Assembly: GCA_002320665.1 (NCBI GenBank)
Contig: DCKO01000121.1
Coordinates: 1 to 56,131, forward strand
Source: Micavibrio sp. UBA1672
GTDB lineage: Bacteria > Pseudomonadota > Alphaproteobacteria > Micavibrionales > Micavibrionaceae
Direction: 5' to 3'
Length of the DNA: 56,131 nucleotides
The notes beneath the pieces were generated by a model. That model saw nothing but the letters and a program-made list of their open reading frames with translations. It searched no databases and was not told the origin of the DNA. The position numbers were made by a program, and so were the translations under genes. Below, piece after piece: positions 16,738-25,628 of the stretch (positions are counted from its first letter, which is position 1; each line of letters begins with the position of its first letter).

Positions 16738-17613
16738 TTACTCTTTAACGACTTTTATAATTCTTTGAGCAATTTCTGAATTCGGGTTGAACATGCTCAA
16801 AGCCATTTTTCTGTGAGAATGGCGAGGTATCACATGCATTTCGCTTTTAGCGCCATAAGCTTGTAAGGTTTTATGAAAGTTTTTGGTTTGTATTACTGCG
16901 TCTTGCCTTTTGCCTGTAACAAAAAGCAGAAAATCGGGAAGGTTTCCATTGTTTTTTACGTGTGTGATTGGAGAGGCATCGGCAAGGCCTTTTTCGTCAG
17001 TGCCAAATGTATAATCAATAATGGGTTGGACGATTCGTTTCCCTTTTTTTATAGGTAGTAAAAAATCAAAACTGGCTGTGTCATTTGGAATGACGGTTTT
17101 GAATATACTTGTTGGTAGGCCATATGCGTCAAGATATCTTTTATCCGTTGATATTAAGGCTGATAGATGAGCGCCGGCAGAGTGGCCTGAAAGCGTGATT
17201 TTATTTGTGTTGCCGCCGTATTTGTCGATATTTTGATAAATCCAGCTTACAGCATGGGCGCAATCTTCAGCCAGAGCGGGATGAACATAATCTGGGGAGA
17301 GTCTGTAATTAATGGCAATAAAAAGGATATCATTTTCAGCATAAAAGATACCCATCTTGTCATACATATCTTTATCACCTTTTTGCCATGCGCCCCCATG
17401 AATAAACATCAGCACAGGTAAACGGGAAGAGTTCGTATTTTGAGGTAAATATAAATCTAGCTTTTGTCTTTCATGGCTTCCATATTCAATGTTTTTGATA
17501 ATCTCGACATCTTTCTTGTTTCGATTTTTATCAAAAAGACCTGCTTGTAAATTTTGCGTATATAGAAGTGTGAATATCAAAATAGGCAGAATATAAAGTT
17601 TTTTCAAAGACAT
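16738..17613 (-). CDS. Secreted alpha/beta-hydrolase (esterase/lipase-like)
   Basis: A 291-residue protein with an N-terminal signal peptide (hydrophobic stretch 5-20, likely cut near LQA-G). The alpha/beta-hydrolase fold of the carboxylesterase/BD-FAE-like group is shown by the oxyanion-hole motif HGGAW (72-76), the nucleophile elbow GHSAG with Ser145, and a likely catalytic Asp238 and His265 or His267 (RHSHRKM). It would act on ester substrates in the periplasm or outside the cell. It ends tail-to-tail with the 132-residue gene. The substrate cannot be named. Confidence 0.85.
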   Translation of the reverse strand: MSLKKLYILPILIFTLLYTQNLQAGLFDKNRNKKDVEIIKNIEYGSHERQKLDLYLPQNTNSSRLPVLMFIHGGAWQKGDKDMYDKMGIFYAENDILFIAINYRLSPDYVHPALAEDCAHAVSWIYQNIDKYGGNTNKITLSGHSAGAHLSALISTDKRYLDAYGLPTSIFKTVIPNDTASFDFLLPIKKGKRIVQPIIDYTFGTDEKGLADASPITHVKNNGNLPDFLLFVTGKRQDAVIQTKNFHKTLQAYGAKSEMHVIPRHSHRKMALSMFNPNSEIAQRIIKVVKE

Positions 17614-17788
17614 GCTCGTGTTTCCCTTAACTTATTAAATAGTATTATGACCTTAAGTGATTCGCATCATTTAAGTGCATGAGGCCATTTTAGTTTTTAT
17701 GGCTTAATGTTTAATACGTTAGAATTTATGATTTCCCTGCGATAAAAAATGTCTTTTTTGGGATTAGTCAGAGAAAATTGAGTCGATT

Positions 17789-17803
17789 GATTGAAATTGA
17801 ATC
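17789..17803. promoter_or_regulatory. Imperfect palindrome upstream of the HTH gene
   Basis: GATTGAAATTGAATC has inverted GATT/AATC ends around an AT centre, 55 bases before the start of the HTH/coiled-coil gene. A DNA-binding product often autoregulates through such a site, but the motif is short and imperfect. The remainder of the 17614-17857 gap shows nothing else I can support. Confidence 0.25.
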
Positions 17804-17857
17804 ATTTTACAGTTAGGATTGTCTCATTCAATTGTTACATTTACAGAAGGTAAACAC

Positions 17858-18355
17858 ATGAAAGTTTCACTCTCAAAGGCAGCTTCCATGGCTGGAATTA
17901 CACGCCAAACGCTGTATCGCCACATAGAGGAGAAGGGAATCACTGTTGAGGACAAGGATACCAAACGTCCGAAGATTGATGTTTCTGAATTGATACGCGT
18001 TTACGGTGATAAAGTTAAGCCTGATATTGCTCAGGATAAAAAATCGGATGCTCCCAAAGCGTCTGCACCTGTTCAAAGCGCAGAAATCGAGAAACTTAGG
18101 GAAAAGCTTAAGATCTTAGAAGAAGAACGTGATCGTGAACGCAGGCAATTGACGGATCACATCGAGCATTTACAGACTACTTTGAATAAAGAGCAGGATA
18201 TGGTTAATCGTGTAACGGCACAACTTACCGATCAGCGTGGTGATTCGGAGAAACGTGCAAGTAAGCTTGATGAGCTTGAGGCTCTGGTGAAGGACTTGGC
18301 TGAAAGCCAGAATAATCGCAGAGGGTTATTCGGTTTTAAGAAGAAGAGCGCCTGA
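17858..18355 (+). CDS. Helix-turn-helix and coiled-coil DNA-binding protein
   Basis: A 165-residue protein. Residues 1-55 form a MerR/Xis-like winged HTH (SLSKAASMAGITRQTLYRHI, then a second segment with IDVSELIRVYG). This layout is shared with plasmid replication-associated DNA-binding proteins and KfrA-like proteins. Residues about 75-150 are strongly charged heptad-rich coiled coil (EIEKLREKLKILEEERDRER). The C-terminus is basic (FGFKKKSA). The start is ATG 17858 behind AGAAGG. The rest of the window shows no plasmid or phage genes, so it may be a remnant or a domesticated regulator. The role is unknown; partition, replication control or regulation of the adjacent glycan locus are options. 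Confidence 0.75.
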   Translation: MKVSLSKAASMAGITRQTLYRHIEEKGITVEDKDTKRPKIDVSELIRVYGDKVKPDIAQDKKSDAPKASAPVQSAEIEKLREKLKILEEERDRERRQLTDHIEHLQTTLNKEQDMVNRVTAQLTDQRGDSEKRASKLDELEALVKDLAESQNNRRGLFGFKKKSA

Positions 18356-18372
18356 TTGCATCAAAACTATCA

Positions 18373-18391
18373 GTATTATGTGCAATAATAC
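18373..18391. other. Perfect hairpin downstream of the HTH gene
   Basis: A 7-bp perfect inverted repeat GTATTAT/ATAATAC around a GTGCA loop, 18 bases after the HTH gene's stop codon. AT-rich and not followed by a T run, so it is a poor intrinsic terminator. It could be a transcript 3' end stabiliser or a protein site. Confidence 0.4.
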
Positions 18392-18431
18392 ATATGTCTT
18401 GGGCATAGCTACTGGATTTACAGTGTGTATT

Positions 18432-18467
18432 CGGCTATAACCTCTCGGATTATATCCATTATAGCCG
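18432..18467 (+). promoter_or_regulatory. Hairpin touching the ribosome site of the UDP-sugar epimerase
   Basis: A 9-bp perfect inverted repeat, CGGCTATAA and TTATAGCCG, with an 18-base loop. The 3' arm merges into CCGGAG, the probable Shine-Dalgarno of the epimerase, whose GTG start is 10 bases further. The structure could act as a translational switch or as a terminator of the HTH gene. Confidence 0.45.
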
Positions 18468-18477
18468 GAGTTTTTAA

Positions 18478-19467
18478 GTGTCTGATCCTATTCTTGTTAC
18501 TGGTGCCGCCGGATTTATTGGTTTTCATACGGCGCTGCGTTTATTAGAATCTGGGCAAAAAGTTGTCGGAATTGATAACCTCAATGATTATTATGATGTT
18601 ACGATCAAAGAGGCACGGCTTAAGCTTCTTCAGGCCTACCCCGAATTCACTTTTGTGAAAATTGATATTGCCGAAACAGAAAACATGAAGGTGATGTGGG
18701 CGAAGTATGGACCTTTTGCCAAGGTTGTTCATTTGGCCGCGCAAGCTGGCGTTCGTTATTCCCTGCAAAATCCATATGCCTATATCAGTAGTAATGTTTT
18801 GGGGCATTTGAATATTCTTGAGTGTTGCCGTTTTACGGAAGGTTTTCAGCATCTAGTTTATGCAAGCTCTTCATCTGTTTATGGCGGTAATGAGAAGTTG
18901 CCGTTTTCTGTTCAAGATCGTGTTGATAGTCCGATTTCTCTTTATGCTGCGACAAAGCGTAGTGATGAATTGATGAGCCATGCTTATGCGCATCTTTATC
19001 GTTTTCCGCAGACGGGTTTACGGTTCTTTACAGTTTATGGACCTTGGGGGCGGCCTGATATGGCATTGTTTATCTTTACCAAGGCAATTTGTGAGGGGGA
19101 GAAATTACCGGTCTTTAATAATGGTGAGATGAAGCGTGACTTTACCTATATTGATGATATCGTCAGCGGCGTTTTGGCTGTGTTGGAAAATCCGCCCGAA
19201 GATAATGGTAAAGATGCCCCGCAGCGGGTCTTGAATATTGGTAATACAAAATCCGAAGATTTGATGGATTTTGTAAGGCTAATTGAAAAAGAGCTAGGTA
19301 AGAGTGCTGATATTGATTTTAAACCTATGCAGGCAGGTGATGTGCAGGAAACTTATGCCGATGTTCATGAAACAACGGAAGTTGCGGGCTATAAACCAAC
19401 CACTAGCATCTATGAAGGCGTGCCCAAGTTTATTGAGTGGTATAAGGAATATTATAAGGTTAGCTAA
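18478..19467 (+). CDS. UDP-glucuronate 4-epimerase-like short-chain epimerase
   Basis: A 329-residue extended SDR enzyme. It has the NAD-binding TGAAGFIG loop (8-15), then the GIDNLNDYYD segment typical of UDP-glucuronate/UDP-galacturonate 4-epimerases (CapI/LspL group), the SSSSVYG block and the catalytic Tyr156 and Lys160 in YAATK. It would convert UDP-GlcA to UDP-GalA for surface polysaccharide. The start is GTG 18478 behind CCGGAG, which overlaps a hairpin. It is the leftmost gene of the glycan locus and ends with an 8-base convergent overlap with a glycosyltransferase gene. Exact sugar specificity is inferred from sequence resemblance. Confidence 0.85.
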   Translation: MSDPILVTGAAGFIGFHTALRLLESGQKVVGIDNLNDYYDVTIKEARLKLLQAYPEFTFVKIDIAETENMKVMWAKYGPFAKVVHLAAQAGVRYSLQNPYAYISSNVLGHLNILECCRFTEGFQHLVYASSSSVYGGNEKLPFSVQDRVDSPISLYAATKRSDELMSHAYAHLYRFPQTGLRFFTVYGPWGRPDMALFIFTKAICEGEKLPVFNNGEMKRDFTYIDDIVSGVLAVLENPPEDNGKDAPQRVLNIGNTKSEDLMDFVRLIEKELGKSADIDFKPMQAGDVQETYADVHETTEVAGYKPTTSIYEGVPKFIEWYKEYYKVS

Positions 19468-20530
19468 GCATAGTTTTAAAATGCTCTGCGAAAAGTTGCC
19501 CAGCCTCTTTACCTAGTGTATGCGATTCGTATAAATTCTGACCAGTTTTGGCGATGCTAATTCTCTCGTTATTATTGCTGAGTGCCCAGTCGATTTTTTC
19601 TTTAATATCATCAGCATCCCAGCTGTGGAATAGGCAAGTTTTTTGATCTTGAAACAAGTTTGGCCATGTTTTCATATGGCTCATATCTGGTTTGAGTAAC
19701 ATGGTTCCGCTCAAGAGTGCTTCAAAGTCTTTTAAGGTGATTTCTCCTAAACCGAAAGGCGAGATGCAAATTTTGCTGCGGTCCATCTCTTTAAAATAGG
19801 CAGTGCGTGAGAGTTTGTCTGTAGGTATTTGATCTTTGAGAATCTCTTTAATTGCTTTGCGTTGATAACAAATTGTTTCCCGCGCATAAGAAATTCCCAT
19901 GCGGCAGGTAAAGTTAATGGGGCGCTCGTCTTCAGGTCTTGCGCGGGGTTTTGAAAAATGCAGGAAAAAATTAAAAGGAATATGTTTTCGAAGGCGCAAT
20001 ATATAATCATAATTTACACCATAATTCATGAAAGCCGAGTTCCACGAAACGCTGATTTTTTCTAGATCGGTTTTGTTTTGTACGATTTGATCGAGAAAGG
20101 AATCTTTATCGTTAATTCCATATTTTTTGTGATAATAATCGGCATATATGCGTGAGGCATAATGCGTGCTCATATATTCGCTGCGATCTTTTATAATTTG
20201 CGCTTTGCAATATTTATAGACATACGGCAAGACTTGACCCAAGAATGTGCCCGTGCTGTCGCTTTGATCGCACCAGATTAACTTTGTTTTTTGGTTTAGT
20301 TCTGAAATTGTTTCTAAAGTGCCGTTAAAGTCCTGTGCCCAGCTGTTTTTAAAAAATTTGCTATCTACCAAGAGAAAATTACAGTCAGTTATTCTGTTCT
20401 CAAGAGTATTATATATGGTTATGTTAAAGTCATGATTTTTGAGGGCGTGTTTGAACTTGATAAGTGGGAAAAGGAATGCGGCGCTGTTTGGGCTTGTGAA
20501 GCCCGGGCTCAGGATATTGATTTTTTTCAT
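19460..20530 (-). CDS. Glycosyltransferase, GT-B-like
   Basis: A 356-residue protein whose C-terminal half has the glycosyltransferase pattern SPFGLGEITLKDFEALLSG, then LLKPDMSHMKTWPNLF and a KIDWALSN helix. This resembles the sugar-nucleotide-binding domain of Glyco_trans_1-like enzymes. The N-terminal half is poorly conserved. The start is ATG 20530 because it overlaps the upstream gene's stop as ATGA, which implies translational coupling. It is the last gene of the minus-strand operon 27215 to 19460. Donor and acceptor sugars are unknown. Confidence 0.75.
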   Translation of the reverse strand: MKKINILSPGFTSPNSAAFLFPLIKFKHALKNHDFNITIYNTLENRITDCNFLLVDSKFFKNSWAQDFNGTLETISELNQKTKLIWCDQSDSTGTFLGQVLPYVYKYCKAQIIKDRSEYMSTHYASRIYADYYHKKYGINDKDSFLDQIVQNKTDLEKISVSWNSAFMNYGVNYDYILRLRKHIPFNFFLHFSKPRARPEDERPINFTCRMGISYARETICYQRKAIKEILKDQIPTDKLSRTAYFKEMDRSKICISPFGLGEITLKDFEALLSGTMLLKPDMSHMKTWPNLFQDQKTCLFHSWDADDIKEKIDWALSNNNERISIAKTGQNLYESHTLGKEAGQLFAEHFKTMLS

Positions 20531-22821
20531 TTTAGAGCCTCTTGCCACAAATCAAATGTTGTTTTTTCGTATAAGGGTTTTACGGCTTTAATGGCATTTT
20601 GGCCAAGCGTTTCGCAAAGTGTTGTATTATTTATTAGTGTGCTTAATTTTTGAGCTAGATCATCAGCATTTTGTACTTTTGTGATAAGGCCGCTTTGTTT
20701 ATGTGTAACATAGGGCATTGCTCCTTCACATGTATCACTAATAACAGGGGTAAGGCTGCAACTCATCGCTTCCAATAGGGCATTGGGTGTGCCCTCATAT
20801 AAGGAGGGGAGAGCAAAAATAGGGCTTTTGGCATAATATTCGTATGGGTTTTTAAGGATACCTTTGAATTCTACTGATTCTGAAATGCCTAGGTTTTTGG
20901 CTTGTGTCTCTAGTTTTTGACGTAAAACGCCATCTCCGATTAAGACAAGTTTCCAGTCCGGATGGTCGGGGTGAATTTGAGCGAAAGCTTCGAGTAGTAT
21001 GTTGTGGGCTTTTTGCGGGTGTAGTCGCCCGACACACAATATGATTTTTTCTTTCTTGTTATGAGGTAAGATGTATTTTTTATCTGGCTTGGGTAGAGCG
21101 TTTGGTATATAGCGAAGCTTTTTTTCCGGCACATAAGGTTTCATGCTTTCAACCGCATTCGGGCTGTTGGCGGTTATGATATCTGCGTATTTATATGTTT
21201 TTCTTCGGAGCGTATCCCAAGATTTGCCGAAGCTTTGCCGTGTGGGGTCGTTTCGTTCAGATATGATGGTTTTTGTTTTTAGTCCTCTGGTTGCGGCGAT
21301 GGTCAGGATATTTGTTGGAGCGATAAAGCATACGACTGTTTCGGGTTTATTATCTTTTAAGGTTTTTCGAAGAGCATATATCCGTCCAAGATTGGAGGTG
21401 ATTTTTTTTATGAAATTATTGCTACTTTCAACTTTGTTGAGGGCAATGTGATTAATATCTTCCGGCAGTTCAAAAAACGGGTTTTGTCCGTTATCGAGAG
21501 TGACAAACAAGACGGACTTATTTTGAGCGGTTAAATCCTTTGCCAATGATATAGCTACTTTTTGCGCGCCGCCAGAACCTAGATCGGAAATTATAATCGC
21601 GTAATCGTATGATTTAGGTTTGATGCTTTCATAGATTTCCAGCTCTTGGTTTATGCGTGTTTCCCAAGAAGGCAAAATCTCATCGGCAATTTTCGTCGCG
21701 TTTTCCTTATATGTTTTACGGTTTTTATCATCGCACATAAAGGTGATGGCATCTACCAAAGCCTTGGTATCTCCGACCTTACCGAATCTGTAAAACACGT
21801 TTTCAGGAATTAGGTTATCCGTATCTATATCAATGCCGCTTTGTGGGTTCGAAGCAGGAATAATTGCTGGTAGGTGGTCAGAGAGAGCCTCAAGGTTGAC
21901 GTTGCTAAGGTTGCCTTGCTTATTCAGCGAGACATAAAAATCACAATTTTGACGGACATATTTGAGTTGGGCTTGGGTGATACTGCCTAGGAATATTACG
22001 CGTTCTTCTAGTCCTTTTGCTGCGGTGTCTTTTTCAAGAGATTCTCTTAGGCTACCATCGCCTGCAATAACAGCGACAAGATCGGGGTTACTTGGGGCGG
22101 CTTCGTAAAAGGCTTCCATAAATTCTTCGATGCCTTTGAGGGATTCTAGCCTGCCAACGAAAAGCATTTTAATACCTTTATCAGGAAGGCTTTCTAGTTT
22201 CTTAGATTTTAAATCTTTCTGGATGCCATTAAGTAACAGGTGCCTTGGCACATTTGTTTTAAGAGCTTTGTCCATCCACGGGCCGCCGCCAGAGCCATCC
22301 AATGTACAAATCACAGTTTCAAATGGGCTATGCCAGAGCCATTTGCGAAAAGAAGAGCGCCAGTCATTTTGTTCGGCAGATTTATGCATGCCCTCAAGAA
22401 TGCCCATTACGCGCCATAAGATTTTGGCTTTGGTAAAGCGCGCTAATATAGCGGCAGGGATGATGTTTACGCGGTCGCAATAGACTAGATCCGGTTTGAC
22501 TGCTCGATAGGTTTTCGTGATGAATAAAAGCTGCCAGATATCTGCGAATTTATCTCTAAACTTCCAAAGCCAATCAGGTAAGCTGCCGTTTCCGGCAATC
22601 ACTTTTATTTCTGTATCCAGATTTTCAAGTTTTATAGTTTGAGATTTTATGGTTTGGTTTACATCTTTGGCGGTCAGCAAGATTGTAAGCTCGTGATTTT
22701 CGGAAGAATCCAGATGCTCGATCATCCTCGCGATGGTCGGTGCGCCTTTGGGATTCCAGATGCCTGTTTTAAGACTCTCTTCAAATCCAGAATATAGGCG
22801 GCAGACATAGAGGATTTTCAT
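20527..22821 (-). CDS. Double-headed GT4 glycosyltransferase (two tandem GT-B modules)
   Basis: A 764-residue protein made of two complete GT4-type modules. Module 1 (about 1-395) has FVGRLESLKGIEEFMEAF and the degenerate acceptor/donor motif LSNVNLEALSDHLPAI. Module 2 (about 404-764) starts with the Gly-rich SDLGSGGAQKVAISLA, has CVGRLHPQKAHNILLEAF and the canonical YEGTPNALLEAMSCSL with the E-x7-E residues. Each is about 360-390 residues, the normal size of a whole enzyme, so this is a genuine fusion and the reading frame is open throughout. Such fusions usually add two consecutive sugars. The gene begins right after wbpE (2-base gap, ribosome site AGGATAAAA). Confidence 0.9.
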   Translation of the reverse strand: MKILYVCRLYSGFEESLKTGIWNPKGAPTIARMIEHLDSSENHELTILLTAKDVNQTIKSQTIKLENLDTEIKVIAGNGSLPDWLWKFRDKFADIWQLLFITKTYRAVKPDLVYCDRVNIIPAAILARFTKAKILWRVMGILEGMHKSAEQNDWRSSFRKWLWHSPFETVICTLDGSGGGPWMDKALKTNVPRHLLLNGIQKDLKSKKLESLPDKGIKMLFVGRLESLKGIEEFMEAFYEAAPSNPDLVAVIAGDGSLRESLEKDTAAKGLEERVIFLGSITQAQLKYVRQNCDFYVSLNKQGNLSNVNLEALSDHLPAIIPASNPQSGIDIDTDNLIPENVFYRFGKVGDTKALVDAITFMCDDKNRKTYKENATKIADEILPSWETRINQELEIYESIKPKSYDYAIIISDLGSGGAQKVAISLAKDLTAQNKSVLFVTLDNGQNPFFELPEDINHIALNKVESSNNFIKKITSNLGRIYALRKTLKDNKPETVVCFIAPTNILTIAATRGLKTKTIISERNDPTRQSFGKSWDTLRRKTYKYADIITANSPNAVESMKPYVPEKKLRYIPNALPKPDKKYILPHNKKEKIILCVGRLHPQKAHNILLEAFAQIHPDHPDWKLVLIGDGVLRQKLETQAKNLGISESVEFKGILKNPYEYYAKSPIFALPSLYEGTPNALLEAMSCSLTPVISDTCEGAMPYVTHKQSGLITKVQNADDLAQKLSTLINNTTLCETLGQNAIKAVKPLYEKTTFDLWQEALK

Positions 22822-22823
22822 TT

Positions 22824-23981
22824 TTATCCTGCCGCTTTTTTGAGCGCCTCAATGATGTAGTCTTGTGTTTCCGTGGTGAGGTAAGGGTGCATAGGCAGGC
22901 TAAAAACTTTTTGGGAGAGGCTTTTGCATATGCTCATATCAGGGCTTGCCGGATAATCCTTGTAACAGGTTTGTTGGTGGAGTGGTAGAGGATAGTAAAT
23001 AGCCGTCGGGATACCTGCTTCTTTCAATTCAGCGGTGATGCGAGAGCGTTCCTCGGCATTTTCGACCTGAACAGTATATTGCGCCCATGCACTTAGGCGG
23101 TGATTATCAATCACAGGGATTTTCACGATATTTTTAAGGCCTTCATTGTAATAACAGGCAACCTTATTGCGCTTTTCAATTTCATTTTCAAAAATCTTGT
23201 GTTTTTCCAGCAGAATTGCGGCTTGAATTGTATCAAGGCGCCCATTTACGCCTAGGCGGACGTTATCATATTTATCCGAGCCTTTGCCGTGGACACGAAT
23301 GCTACGCAAAATATCGGCAATTTCATCATCGTCGGTGAAGATTGCGCCGCCATCTCCGTAACAGCCCAAAGGCTTGGCGGGAAAGAAGCTGGTTGTGGTA
23401 ATTAGACCGTTTAAGCCAACAGGTTTGTCCTTGTATTTACCGCCGAAGCTTTGGGCGGCGTCAGCCATAACCCAGAGGTTGTTGGTTTTTGCGAAATCTT
23501 CAATGGCATCATATTCCGCAGGTAGGCCGAATAAATCTACGGCAATGATCCCTGCAACATTTAGTTGGTCATTCTTGGCTATGTCATAAGCGCTTTTTAG
23601 ACTTGAAAGACTGATATTGTAATCATCTTCGTTTACATCGACAAAAACAGGTGTTGCGCCAAGTATGGCTACTGCTTCGGCAGTGGCGGCGAAGGTGAAA
23701 GAGGGCACAAGCACCGCATCGCCGGATTTTATACCCAAAGCCATAAGCGCCATGACAAGGGCATCTGTGCCGCTGGAGCAGCTAATTGTATGTTTTGCGC
23801 CGCAAGCTTTTGACAAGGTTTCTTCTAGGGCTGTGACCTCAGGGCCCATGATGTATTTTCCGTGAGCTAGGACTTTATCAATGGCAGTTTTGATTTCGTT
23901 TTGGATTAGACTTTGTTGAAATGCCAGATCAATAAAGGGGATATTGCCTATGGACTTAAGAGCCGTATTTTGCTTGGTCAT
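22824..23981 (-). CDS. wbpE: UDP-2-acetamido-2-deoxy-3-oxo-glucuronate aminotransferase (WbpE-like)
   Basis: A 385-residue DegT/DnrJ/EryC1 sugar aminotransferase. PLP-binding elements are SSGTDALVMALMALG (69-83), DAAQSFGG (174-181), and the Schiff-base Lys203 in FFPAKPLGCYGDGGA. The PAKPLGCYGDGGAIF block and the YYPLPLHQQ motif near the C-terminus are those of WbpE/WlbC. It transaminates C3 of UDP-3-keto-GlcNAcA using glutamate. Its start overlaps the end of wbpD by 26 bases, and an AGGA site precedes it. The wbpB-wbpD-wbpE order supports the assignment. Confidence 0.9.
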   Translation of the reverse strand: MTKQNTALKSIGNIPFIDLAFQQSLIQNEIKTAIDKVLAHGKYIMGPEVTALEETLSKACGAKHTISCSSGTDALVMALMALGIKSGDAVLVPSFTFAATAEAVAILGATPVFVDVNEDDYNISLSSLKSAYDIAKNDQLNVAGIIAVDLFGLPAEYDAIEDFAKTNNLWVMADAAQSFGGKYKDKPVGLNGLITTTSFFPAKPLGCYGDGGAIFTDDDEIADILRSIRVHGKGSDKYDNVRLGVNGRLDTIQAAILLEKHKIFENEIEKRNKVACYYNEGLKNIVKIPVIDNHRLSAWAQYTVQVENAEERSRITAELKEAGIPTAIYYPLPLHQQTCYKDYPASPDMSICKSLSQKVFSLPMHPYLTTETQDYIIEALKKAAG

Positions 23982-24543
23982 TGTCGATTTCCTGTAGTTC
24001 TCCGTTTACAAGCTTATAGTGTCTGTTTTCGCGTTTACAGACAAGTGTCTCGTCCAAGATTTCCCCCGCATGGGAGCACCAGCCAATTTGTTTGGCGGGG
24101 TTGCCTGCCATAACGGCATGGGCTGGAACGTCTTTGGTGATGACTGCGCCAGCGCCGATCATGGCATAAGCGCCAATTTTTGTGCCGCAGATAATGGTTG
24201 AGTTCGCACCGATTGTTGCCCATTTCCCAACATAGGTTTCAAGGAACTCGTCTTTGCGCTCTATCATGGCGCGCGGGTTTTTGACATTGGTGAAAACGCA
24301 TGAAGGGCCACAAAATACGCCTTCTTCCAAGTGAATGCCTTTGTACAAGCTTACGTTATTTTGTACTTTGCATCCATCGGCGATAGTGACTTCGGGGCCA
24401 ATCATAACGTTTTGGGCGACAACGATATTTTTACCTAATTTACAGCGCCCAAGGATATGGGTGAAGTGCCAGATTTTTGTACCTTTGCCAATCTCTACAC
24501 CGTCATCTATGATGGCTGTTTCGTGGACAAAATAATCACTCAT
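23956..24543 (-). CDS. wbpD: UDP-GlcNAc3NA N-acetyltransferase (WbpD-like)
   Basis: A 195-residue left-handed beta-helix acetyltransferase. Hexapeptide repeats run from about residue 10 to 150 (DGVEIGKGTKIWHFTHI at the N-terminus, GAYAMIGAGAVITKDVPAHA toward the end). FTNVKNPRAMIERKDEF is typical of WbpD/WlbB and contacts the UDP-sugar. It would acetylate the 3-amino group to give UDP-GlcNAc(3NAc)A with acetyl-CoA. It lies between wbpB (18-base gap) and wbpE (overlap) in one operon. Confidence 0.9.
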   Translation of the reverse strand: MSDYFVHETAIIDDGVEIGKGTKIWHFTHILGRCKLGKNIVVAQNVMIGPEVTIADGCKVQNNVSLYKGIHLEEGVFCGPSCVFTNVKNPRAMIERKDEFLETYVGKWATIGANSTIICGTKIGAYAMIGAGAVITKDVPAHAVMAGNPAKQIGWCSHAGEILDETLVCKRENRHYKLVNGELQEIDNDQAKYGS

Positions 24544-24561
24544 GGCGTGTTCTCCTTAAGT

Positions 24562-25563
24562 TTAGGCGGCGTTGGTCATAGGGCTTTTATTTTTGATGAT
24601 ATCATTCGTGGCACTTTCCAGAACCTTTAAAACGCGAAGACCTTCATCTCCGTTTGTGCGGGGCTGTTTACCGCTAGTTATACACTCGATGAAATGTAGG
24701 CATTCATTCTTGAGCGGCTCGGTTTGTTCAACCTCAACATATTCGACATCGGCCTTATCCACGAGCGGTGCGGCGGTTTCATCTGTGATTTCTACGTTGT
24801 GCTTATAGAGCTGGAGTTTGCGATCCCACGGCTCACCGTCAATAAAGACGATCATGGCTTTGGATCCGACAATAACTAGCTTTTGTTCCTTGAAGGGGTG
24901 AAGCCAGGAGACAAAAATATGGGCTTTGCGGTTTCCTGAAAATGTGAGGTGTGTGGTTGTGATATCTGCGATATTTTCCGAGAGGTGGAAACTGCCTGTG
25001 GCTTGCACGGCAGAAGGCTCCTCGCCCATCAGATCAAGGATCATAGAAATATCATGCGGCGCAAAAGACCATAGGATATCTTCTTCGCGGCGGATTTTCC
25101 CCAGATTTAGGCGGTTGGAGTATATATAGCGTAGATCACCAAGCTCGCTGCTTTCGACCATGGATTTGAGTTTTTGATAGGCGCTATGGTAGTGGAGCAA
25201 ATGCCCAACCATCAGGATTTTGTTTTTTTCTTTGGCTAGTTCACAGAGTTTTTTACCGTCACTTACCGAAAGGGATAGAGGTTTTTCTACAAAAACGTGT
25301 TTGTTGTTTTCAAGGGCTTGTTTTGCAATATCATAATGGAGTGCGGCGGGGGCGGCGATTACTACACCATTGATTTCTTGGCTTGCCATGATATCGGAAA
25401 GCGAGAGCGCTTGTACATCATGCTTAGCCGCAAATTTTTGGGCTTGATCCTCATCGGCATCGCATACCGCGGTGAGAGCGCCTATTTCAGCAAAGTTGCG
25501 GATGAGGTTTTTTCCCCAATAGCCACAGCCAATCACAGCGATATTTTTTGATATTCCGTTCAT
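24562..25563 (-). CDS. wbpB: UDP-GlcNAcA 3-dehydrogenase (WbpB-like, Gfo/Idh/MocA family)
   Basis: A 333-residue oxidoreductase. The N-terminal Rossmann domain has GCGYWGKN (12-19) and the VEKP motif near residue 93. The SFAPHDISMILDLMG segment carries the family's catalytic histidine region. WbpB/WlbA oxidises C3 of UDP-GlcNAcA using bound NAD that is recycled by 2-oxoglutarate. It is the first of the wbpB-D-E trio. The substrate UDP-GlcNAcA would come from the 6-dehydrogenase at 53699-54997. Homologues of the trio make ManNAc3NAcA-type uronic acids in O-antigens. Confidence 0.9.
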   Translation of the reverse strand: MNGISKNIAVIGCGYWGKNLIRNFAEIGALTAVCDADEDQAQKFAAKHDVQALSLSDIMASQEINGVVIAAPAALHYDIAKQALENNKHVFVEKPLSLSVSDGKKLCELAKEKNKILMVGHLLHYHSAYQKLKSMVESSELGDLRYIYSNRLNLGKIRREEDILWSFAPHDISMILDLMGEEPSAVQATGSFHLSENIADITTTHLTFSGNRKAHIFVSWLHPFKEQKLVIVGSKAMIVFIDGEPWDRKLQLYKHNVEITDETAAPLVDKADVEYVEVEQTEPLKNECLHFIECITSGKQPRTNGDEGLRVLKVLESATNDIIKNKSPMTNAA

Positions 25564-25628
25564 CTATATACTCGTTTTTCTCTTATTTTCCTAGAAAAGC
25601 AGTGAAAGCCTATAAAAGCAATCGAAAT

